A DNA stretch of 64,000 nt from Limnobacter olei (lineage in GTDB: Bacteria > Pseudomonadota > Gammaproteobacteria > Burkholderiales > Burkholderiaceae_B): positions 62,001 to 126,000 of the forward strand of contig NZ_JARFJD010000007.1 in NCBI RefSeq assembly GCF_029087225.1, read 5' to 3'. Below are positions 1 to 5,594 of this stretch, piece after piece. Positions within the stretch are counted from its first letter, which is position 1, and each line of letters opens with the position of its first letter. The position numbers were made by a program, and so were the translations under genes. Under the pieces are notes generated by a model that worked only from the letters and a program-made list of their open reading frames with translations, did no database searches and was not told the DNA's origin.

Positions 1-318
1 TGCAAAGTCGGTTGAAAACGCGAACATGAAACACGGAATGGCCGACACAAACAGCAGCACCGCGTAGACCAGGCGTGGGCCGAATTTGTCGGTCAACATG
101 CCAATCAAGATGCGTGCAGGAATGGTCAGCGCCACATTCAAAATCAACAGTGTTTTAACCTGTTCTTTGCTCAAACTCAGCGATTCAGCAATGGCGCCGA
201 GCATGGGTGCGTGGTTGAACCACACGAAAAAAGTAATGAAAAATGCAATCCAGCTCATGTGCAGGATTTTCATTTTCCCGGCAAAAGAGAACAGATTCAG
301 TTTGGCGTGGTCGTTCAT
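1..318 (-). CDS. narK: NarK-type nitrate/nitrite transporter, N-terminal part (runs off the left edge)
   Basis: Inner-membrane major facilitator protein that imports nitrate or exchanges it for nitrite. Only the first 106 codons are in the window. They read as a soluble start (MNDHAKLNLFSFAGKMK), a first membrane helix containing FVWFNHAPML, and a second helix followed by the loop GMLTDKFGPR, the conserved MFS cytoplasmic loop between helices 2 and 3 (G-x-L-x-D-x-x-G-x-R). The WFNHAP segment is typical of the NarK/NasA branch. The gene reads leftward behind a sigma54-like promoter and a terminator-like leader hairpin, which would fit nitrogen-controlled nitrate assimilation. A respiratory role cannot be excluded because the rest of the operon is outside the window. 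No ORF starts further upstream in this frame. Confidence 0.8.
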   Translation of the reverse strand, partial: MNDHAKLNLFSFAGKMKILHMSWIAFFITFFVWFNHAPMLGAIAESLSLSKEQVKTLLILNVALTIPARILIGMLTDKFGPRLVYAVLLFVSAIPCFMFAFSTDFA

Positions 319-343
319 GACGAATGGCTCTTTTCTTGAATTC

Positions 344-401
344 AAAATAAAAAGCGCCCACCCATCGAATCAATCTGTGGATTGACTCGGTGGGTGAGCG
401 C
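344..401 (-). terminator. Terminator-like hairpin in the narK leader (possible attenuator)
   Basis: Read on the minus strand, two 22-base arms (380-401 and 354-375) pair with three mismatches around a 4-base loop. They end in GGGTGGGCGC and are followed directly by a U-rich tract (TTTTTATTTT, 353-344). This has the form of an intrinsic terminator, but it lies downstream of the promoter and about 25 bases upstream of the narK start codon. It is therefore best read as a leader attenuator. Nitrate assimilation operons in other proteobacteria are controlled by ANTAR-domain antiterminators (NasR/NasT) at such leaders. I could not find a clear hexaloop pair matching the ANTAR motif. Confidence 0.6.
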
Positions 402-518
402 CTTTGCCCGTTTTTGCTGCATATGAAAGCCAGTTGCACCCAAAAGGTGCACCTAACCCTCCCAGGCAGTCTCAATTTCCAGCTTTGGACTCGAAAACTG
501 CGTGTACGAATGTTGCGA

Positions 519-534
519 TGCAGAAACTGTGCCA
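519..534 (-). promoter_or_regulatory. Sigma54 (RpoN) promoter for narK
   Basis: On the minus strand the sequence TGGCAC-AGTTT-CTGCA matches the RpoN consensus TGGCAC-N5-TTGCA at all but one base. GG and GC are separated by exactly 10 bases. Transcription would start about a dozen bases downstream, near position 507, giving a leader of roughly 190 bases that contains the attenuator-like hairpin. A sigma54 promoter at a nitrate transporter suggests activation by NtrC under nitrogen limitation. No activator site was assigned. Confidence 0.7.
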
Positions 535-650
535 GCTTTCAAACCGTGAACCAAGAATGTCTATGACTGTCTATGCAATGTGGATAAAATGAGGTGGTCG
601 TTCAAAGCAGTTGTTTTTGCAGTAACTCGTGTAGCAAAAAGGTGATTCAA

Positions 651-1313
651 ATGCGTATGTTCAGCGTGTCAACAGGTGTGGTGCTAGGTGCTTCCTTGTT
701 GTTGAGCGCATGTGCTTCGATGTACAGCGTTCGGCCTGTGGTGGCAGAAAACCAAGTGCCAGTTCAAAACCAGGGGTTTGAGTCGTTAAGCTCTAGTAAA
801 AAACACATGGTGCAAGTGGGCTCGGTGTACAACTCAATGCGCCAATTTGACAATCCTCGCTTCAATGTGACCTTTGTGAACAAGGGAAAGTTTCCGGTGG
901 AGTTTTCAACGGAGAACATCACCGTTACTTTGAATGGCGAGCCGGCCACTGTGGTCAGTTACGAGGCACAAATTCAGGATGTACAAAACCGACTTTCTTT
1001 CTATGGTTTCAGAGCTCCAATTTTTTACAGCCCGTTTTATCATTCCCCTTTTCACAGGGGGTTTCACGGAAGCGGTTTTCTGTTTCAAACCGATTTCAAT
1101 GACAGACTTGATGTGCAGCAAGCCTTTGCCGACTTTGACCGAATTCAAAAGTACAGTTTGAAACCGAAGGTAGTGCGCCCGGGTGAGCAAACACAAGGTG
1201 AAATTATTGTGGCCCGAAAGTTATCGGCCAGCAGTGCGCAAGACATCACAGTGACGGTGCGTGTGGATGACGACATGCACAAATTTGATTTTGGTTACCT
1301 CCAAACCAATTAA
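651..1313 (+). CDS. Predicted lipoprotein, unknown function
   Basis: 220-residue predicted lipoprotein. A short signal peptide ends in the lipobox LLSAC with the acylated Cys near residue 21. The start at 651 is chosen because AAAAGGTG lies 7-8 bases upstream and it puts the signal peptide at the N terminus; an in-frame GTG at 594 would add 19 residues with no purpose. The mature part looks like a beta-sandwich: alternating hydrophobic strands, a central His/Phe/Tyr-rich loop (YSPFYHSPFHRGFHG) and a C-terminal segment with the pattern VVRPGEQTQGEIIV, as in adhesin or chaperone-like immunoglobulin folds. No family was recognised. It is divergent from narK and convergent with the small-gene pair that follows. 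Confidence 0.75.
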   Translation: MRMFSVSTGVVLGASLLLSACASMYSVRPVVAENQVPVQNQGFESLSSSKKHMVQVGSVYNSMRQFDNPRFNVTFVNKGKFPVEFSTENITVTLNGEPATVVSYEAQIQDVQNRLSFYGFRAPIFYSPFYHSPFHRGFHGSGFLFQTDFNDRLDVQQAFADFDRIQKYSLKPKVVRPGEQTQGEIIVARKLSASSAQDITVTVRVDDDMHKFDFGYLQTN

Positions 1314-1324
1314 TCAGGGGCTGC

Positions 1325-1570
1325 TTACTGGAGTTCAGCGATTTTCCTGAACTCCCGAAGCTTGGTCCGCAAAAACAAAATCATTGCTTCACGGTCATGA
1401 AGTTCTGCACTCAAGTACTCCACCACCGTGGTCAATTGTTCTACTTCGGCCGATCGCTTTTGAATCAATTCACTGGCGCGTTCTTGCAGTTTGGCCAGTT
1501 GCCTGCACAAGGCGTCGTTTTCAATCAGCAAGGTATCCATCGATTTATTCATGCACACTGCGGCTTTCAT
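1325..1570 (-). CDS. Small coiled-coil protein, unknown function
   Basis: 81-residue soluble protein, almost entirely predicted alpha-helical. Heptad-like spacing of Leu/Val/Ile runs from about residue 14 to 75 (for example ALCRQLAKLQERASELI and LTTVVEYLSAELHDREAM), so a parallel coiled coil is likely. No signal peptide and no recognised family. It starts 19 bases after the stop of the 1590-1850 gene on the same strand, with GAAGGA upstream of the ATG, so the two genes probably form one operon. Because of the Fur-like site in front of that gene, expression may respond to iron. Confidence 0.65.
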   Translation of the reverse strand: MKAAVCMNKSMDTLLIENDALCRQLAKLQERASELIQKRSAEVEQLTTVVEYLSAELHDREAMILFLRTKLREFRKIAELQ

Positions 1571-1589
1571 GGGGCAATTCCTTCATGAA

Positions 1590-1850
1590 TCAGTGAAGCG
1601 CGCCACCTGCATACTGCCGGTTGTGGCCTTGCAGGGTGGGTTGCTCCAAAGCTTGTTTGATTCTTTGAATTTCGGCTTGTGCAAAGCCCATCATGCCCAG
1701 CAAATCCCGAAAGGCGGTGGCTTCAAAGCGCATGGTCATGTAGTGAAGACAGAGGGATACCACCCCGGTTTCCTGACAGTAATAGACTGAACCGTTTTCG
1801 CTGCCTGCTAACCATTGACCCAGTTGAGCTGTACAGTTTTCCTGCTGCAT
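1590..1850 (-). CDS. Small Cys-containing protein behind a Fur box, unknown function
   Basis: 86-residue protein with two cysteines about 20 residues apart in the N-terminal half (QENCTAQ and YYCQETG), a likely short beta-sheet (VYYCQETGVVSLCLHYMTMRF) and a C-terminal helix (AEIQRIKQALEQ). GGAG lies 9 bases before the ATG. A palindrome matching the Fur consensus sits about 40 bases upstream, which suggests derepression in iron starvation. The small size and cysteines recall short iron-linked accessory proteins, but it is not recognisably HemP or Bfd. The coiled-coil gene at 1325-1570 follows in the same direction. Function unknown. Confidence 0.7.
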   Translation of the reverse strand: MQQENCTAQLGQWLAGSENGSVYYCQETGVVSLCLHYMTMRFEATAFRDLLGMMGFAQAEIQRIKQALEQPTLQGHNRQYAGGALH

Positions 1851-1890
1851 GAAGAACTCCCAATTCGTTCAAATGAGAATTCATCGTAAA

Positions 1891-1905
1891 TGATAATAAT
1901 TATCA
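1891..1905. promoter_or_regulatory. Fur box (perfect 7-1-7 palindrome)
   Basis: TGATAATAATTATCA is a perfect 7-1-7 inverted repeat identical to the core Fur recognition element (TGATAATnATTATCA). It lies 41 bases upstream of the 1850 start codon and about 40 bases past the 3' end of the upstream lipoprotein gene. It therefore most likely controls the leftward small-gene pair. Iron-loaded Fur would repress. Confidence 0.75.
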
Positions 1906-1943
1906 ATACAAGTGTTTTTTGCAGTTCTGCACGTGAGAGGTAT

Positions 1944-2951
1944 CTAGTTGGTATTTGTCTTCCGCACTACAGTCAATTTATTACCTACAGGGCTACTTTG
2001 TTCGCCCAGAATTCCTTTTTCAGTCACCAGTAAATCAGTGCGGGAGAACAGTGGTGGCTGGCCTTGCATGACCTGGGAAGTGCCAGTTGAAAAGGTTAGT
2101 GGATTAAATCCATCCACTTGTTCACCCAGAAAATTAAGCTTGATCACCTGCCCGGTAAAAAAGTAAGTGACGGCGAAACCGTCGGGAAGAATTGAAAAGT
2201 CGTCAGGCAGGCTTTCCAGCGTGGCCAGCACCAATGGCATTCCGGCGGATCCATCCTTTTGAATCGGCACTACATTCAAGCGGCCCAGGTTTGGTATTTC
2301 AGAATCAGTGAAGTACAGCAGATTTCCCCGGCGTTGAACACCATTTGGAAAACGACCTGCCAGGTCTAGCCATGTCGTTTGATTCTCCACTTGCAGCGGG
2401 TTGTTGGCGGCAACTTTCAGTTTCACAATTTTTGGAGTGGGCGGGCCATTGGTGGCAATCGGTCCATCCACTGCATACAGTGTTTGGCCGTCTGCACTGC
2501 TGGTTAGTCCATTGGCCAATCCCATGCTGTCATAGTCAAATACCGGTGAAATCGTCATAGGGGATTTGTTCAAGCCGCCTGCCCACAAAGTGCCGTCGCC
2601 ACAATTGGCGTAAAGGGTATTCCTGGCAATCGCCAAACCCGTGAAGTTGCACACCCCGCTGGAAACGGTCTCGGCCGAGAAGTTATCACCATTTTTCACC
2701 ACCTCAATCACGGATTGCCCGCCGGACACAAACAGCCTGCCTTCAGCTGAGAAAATCATGTTCTCTGCATCCGGAACAGTCAGCAATTCCTGCAAACTGG
2801 CACAAGCATTGTTAAAGCAAGGGCTGTTTTGTTCCAGTGATGATGCATTGGTGCGTGTTGTTGGCAGAGCAGTGGGCTCTTCGCCCGCGCATGCAACTAG
2901 AAACGATAGAAAAACAAAGAGCGACCAACAAAGACCTGTTCCAGATTGCAT
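1944..2951 (-). CDS. Beta-propeller lipoprotein (SMP-30/NHL-like)
   Basis: 335-residue predicted lipoprotein: hydrophobic signal peptide with lipobox LVAC at residues 18-21, then a Thr/Ser-rich linker. The body has repeated strand motifs of the kind seen in six-bladed propellers (MIFSAEGRLFVSGG, GLAIARNTLYANCGDGTLW, GLTSSADGQTLYAVDG, GNLLYFTDSEIPNLGRL, FSILPDGFAVTYFFTGQV). The blades resemble SMP-30/gluconolactonase or NHL domains, but I see no convincing metal site, so catalysis is uncertain. GGGGAG precedes the ATG. Probably anchored in the outer or inner membrane facing the periplasm. Confidence 0.75.
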   Translation of the reverse strand: MQSGTGLCWSLFVFLSFLVACAGEEPTALPTTRTNASSLEQNSPCFNNACASLQELLTVPDAENMIFSAEGRLFVSGGQSVIEVVKNGDNFSAETVSSGVCNFTGLAIARNTLYANCGDGTLWAGGLNKSPMTISPVFDYDSMGLANGLTSSADGQTLYAVDGPIATNGPPTPKIVKLKVAANNPLQVENQTTWLDLAGRFPNGVQRRGNLLYFTDSEIPNLGRLNVVPIQKDGSAGMPLVLATLESLPDDFSILPDGFAVTYFFTGQVIKLNFLGEQVDGFNPLTFSTGTSQVMQGQPPLFSRTDLLVTEKGILGEQSSPVGNKLTVVRKTNTN

Positions 2952-3045
2952 GTATCAAACTCCCCATGAGATGAAGCTTGTACTTTGAGAGCAAATGTTT
3001 GGATGTAATAATCAAGAATCAACAACATCGCAGGAGCAAATCCCC

Positions 3046-3459
3046 GTGCTCGAGAAAGTCTGGGCGGGTGTATTGCTGGCATGTCGCATTACGGAAACAT
3101 TTTGTCGACCTTGAATTACAGCTTGAATCGCACCGCAACTGGGGATGTACCGGACTTGAAGTTGTTTCCGCTCACGGGGCTTTATCGCTATTTTGCCGAT
3201 GCTGGCCGTTTTATTGAACGTGCAAGTGGCCTTAACTTGCCCGTGGTTACCATGGGTGACAATGCAAAACTTGAGAATGCTTATTTGCAACTAATTGAAC
3301 CTGCTTGCTGCCACACGCATGGCCTGCTTAAGCAAGGGTAATGTGGATAGTGAACTGATTGACACGCTGACCCAGGTCAGAAGCTGGAATATTCTGGGTC
3401 AGCGTATGGAGTTGTATGACCAGCTTGGGCGTTTGCTGGCCAGGTTTGAAGTGCGTTAA
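3046..3459 (+). pseudogene. Decayed NlpE/META-type lipoprotein gene
   Basis: Three pieces of one lipoprotein lie in different frames. (1) A GTG at 3046, preceded by AGGAG at 3032-3036, starts a signal peptide with lipobox VLLAC, but this frame stops near 3108. (2) In another frame, 3081-3341 encodes a segment with GLYRYFADAGRF and GDNAKLENAYLQ, resembling the middle part of NlpE/COG3015-type lipoproteins. (3) Back in the first frame, 3301-3459 encodes AATRMAC followed by RSWNILGQRMELYD and GRLLARFEVR, resembling the C-terminal part of a META (DUF306) domain. The expected NlpE N-terminal domain and the start of META are missing. The simplest reading is a gene with internal deletions and frameshifts. 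Family assignments are from memory. Confidence 0.55.
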
Positions 3460-3464
3460 GTTGT

Positions 3465-4688
3465 TTAATTCTGCAACAGCTCGAAAGTAAGGCCCGCATG
3501 CTGTTGCAATCGGCTTATCAGTTGTTCGCCCATCAGTGAGGCGGGTGTCCAGAACCCGCCAGCGTGGTTTTGAATGTCCAGGGCCAGGCACACCGCAGCC
3601 TCGCCCAGCATTTTTCCGGTTGAGCCATAACCCGGGTCCATATCGCCTGTTACTTTGGCTGTCAAAGTATTGCCCTTGCTGGTGGTGCCATAAAAGCGCA
3701 GGTCATAAGAGCCGCGTTGCTGCGAAGTTTCACTGGGGCCTTCGCCAGGTTTGGGAACCACGAATTTTTCAAGCACCCAACGGGTTGGCGGCAGTGCTGC
3801 ACCGATCAAAAACCCAGCCATGCCGCTGGCCAGTCCCATCGCAGTCATGCGGCCTTTGAATCCATTTCCGGTCATCATCGCTTCGTCGTACTTGAATTCT
3901 TTTCCGTATCCATAATTTTGCAGCGCATTGCTTCGATGAACCACGCGCGTATTAATACCCGCCATAACAAAAGGTGCCAGCCAGCTTTTTGCCACGGGGT
4001 CAAATTCTGCGAAGCTTACATTGGGCTGGCGTGCAGCCAGGCGGGCAGGGGATATCAAGTATGGGTTGGCCAGTTTCTTCGCCAGTGAACGGTCAGCCGC
4101 AACTTCGCGCGTTACGTTGATCATGCTGGCCACGGTGCCACCTGAAAATTCACCCTTCAGTTTCCTGACCCACATGCGTATTTGTTGGCAAGGTTCACCA
4201 TATTGAACGCTGGCCGCCTTCTGTAGAAACAGCACGCCCAAATCAGAAGGAATTGAATCGAAACCGCAGCAATGCACAATGCGTGCACCGCTTTGTTTGG
4301 CGGTGTCTTCGTGGGCTTCAATCATCCGTGCAATCCATTGCACTTCACCGGTGAGGTCGCAGTAGTCGGTGCCGGTTTCAGCACACACTTTCACCAAATC
4401 GGAACCATACAAAGCGTAAGGGCCCACTGTTGAAACCACAACCCTGGTTTTTGCACACAGATTTCGCAAATCAGTTTCTTTACCGGCATTGGCCAAAATG
4501 GTCGGAAGCTCTCGGGCCTGCTCACCCAAGCGGTTTTTCAACACTGCCAGTTTGTCGGCATCGCGCCCCGCAATCGCCCATTTGATCTCGCCATTCAAGC
4601 CATGGCGCTTCCACAGGTACTGCACCAAAATTTGACCGACGAAGCTGCTTGCCCCGAACACGATCACGTCGAATTCTTTCTTTTTCAT
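3465..4688 (-). CDS. Saccharopine dehydrogenase-like NAD(P)-dependent oxidoreductase
   Basis: 407 residues. The N terminus carries a Rossmann dinucleotide-binding motif (VIVFGASSFVGQIL, residues about 8-21) followed by AIAGRD, which begins the second Rossmann strand and fits NADP binding. The conserved block CDLTGEVQW with VVSTVGPYALYG and CCGFDSIPSDLG is characteristic of the saccharopine dehydrogenase/trans-acting enoyl reductase family. Members of this branch often act on lipid or polyketide precursors rather than saccharopine. A hydrophobic helix near residue 290 (GLASGMAGFLIGAALPP) suggests membrane association. It stands alone on this strand, convergent with the decayed lipoprotein gene. 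Substrate unknown. Confidence 0.85.
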   Translation of the reverse strand: MKKKEFDVIVFGASSFVGQILVQYLWKRHGLNGEIKWAIAGRDADKLAVLKNRLGEQARELPTILANAGKETDLRNLCAKTRVVVSTVGPYALYGSDLVKVCAETGTDYCDLTGEVQWIARMIEAHEDTAKQSGARIVHCCGFDSIPSDLGVLFLQKAASVQYGEPCQQIRMWVRKLKGEFSGGTVASMINVTREVAADRSLAKKLANPYLISPARLAARQPNVSFAEFDPVAKSWLAPFVMAGINTRVVHRSNALQNYGYGKEFKYDEAMMTGNGFKGRMTAMGLASGMAGFLIGAALPPTRWVLEKFVVPKPGEGPSETSQQRGSYDLRFYGTTSKGNTLTAKVTGDMDPGYGSTGKMLGEAAVCLALDIQNHAGGFWTPASLMGEQLISRLQQHAGLTFELLQN

Positions 4689-4880
4689 TGCGCTGTATCT
4701 CCTGAATTTATTGTGTTTTGCCAGATTCTCTCACACTCGATAAACCTTGTATTGATATTCCGAATACCGATTATTTCTAGGCCCTAAGGGTGATAGGGAG
4801 TGACCGAAGCTTTAACCCGATCGGGGGGACGCAAATTGGATGTGGAATATTTAAGGTGAATCCATTCATCGGAGAACCCC

Positions 4881-5594
4881 ATGGCCAGTCTTTCAGCAGT
4901 CAACTTTTTGTTCGATCCAAGCTCCCAATTGTTGCCATTCTGGATTGCGATTGCACAAAACGACCGTGAACTTGAGCTGGCCGCCAAAGCCCGTCAAATC
5001 GCTTACGGAAAGCATCTGCCTTTGCTGGGTGAAAAGCTGGCTGTACCCGATGCCGATGATCGCAACCCCGACTTTGCCGTGCTTCTGGCTTTTTCAAAGT
5101 TGGATGGAAGTTGCATTGGCACTGTGCGGGTTCAAATTGCCAATCAGCAGCAGCTTCGCCTTGAGGAGTCATATGCATTGCCCAAGGCCCTGAGAACAGG
5201 GCGAATTGCCGAGGTATCGAGGCTGGCCATACCTGCGCGTTCGAATGGTTTGGCATTGAGGTTGATGTTGATCAAAGCGGCCTACTGGTACAGCAGGGCG
5301 AATTTGGTGGACCGATGTTTTCTTTGTGTACGTTACCCGGTGGACAGGCAGTACCGACGGTTTGATCTGGATGATGTGCTTCAGCCTGATGAGTTTGTGG
5401 CCATGAAGCACATTGGCATGATTCCTCACCGAATTCTCTGGTTTGATGTATTTCATATCGAGGCACGCTGGTTATTAAGCGCGAATCCGCTCCACTCAGT
5501 TTATTTCTCCAGCTCTCATCCTGATTTGTTGCAAAACATTCAGATGCGTACCTTGCAACTGGAAACGCAAAATCAATTGCGCTCTATCGGATGA
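4881..5594 (+). CDS. N-acyl amino acid synthase (FeeM)-like acyltransferase
   Basis: 237 residues with the layout of the FeeM/acyl-homoserine-lactone-synthase branch of the GNAT fold: an N-terminal helix (ELELAAKARQIAYGKH), a strand (FAVLLAFSKLDGSCIGTVRVQI), the acceptor region (GRIAEVSRLAIP) and a C-terminal segment with FLCVRYPVDRQYRRFDL. FeeM-type enzymes join a fatty acyl group from acyl carrier protein to an amino acid. The EVSRLAI block corresponds to the conserved E-x-SR-x segment of LuxI/FeeM proteins. GGAGAAC lies just before the ATG. Its stop codon overlaps the start of the next gene (ATGA), so the two are translationally coupled. The product is not known and no LuxR-type regulator is adjacent. 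Confidence 0.7.
   Translation: MASLSAVNFLFDPSSQLLPFWIAIAQNDRELELAAKARQIAYGKHLPLLGEKLAVPDADDRNPDFAVLLAFSKLDGSCIGTVRVQIANQQQLRLEESYALPKALRTGRIAEVSRLAIPARSNGLALRLMLIKAAYWYSRANLVDRCFLCVRYPVDRQYRRFDLDDVLQPDEFVAMKHIGMIPHRILWFDVFHIEARWLLSANPLHSVYFSSSHPDLLQNIQMRTLQLETQNQLRSIG

Noticed and set aside
86-385. 99-residue plus-strand frame at the left edge
   Set aside because: Lies over the narK start on the opposite strand; the narK frame has transporter motifs and an RpoN promoter.
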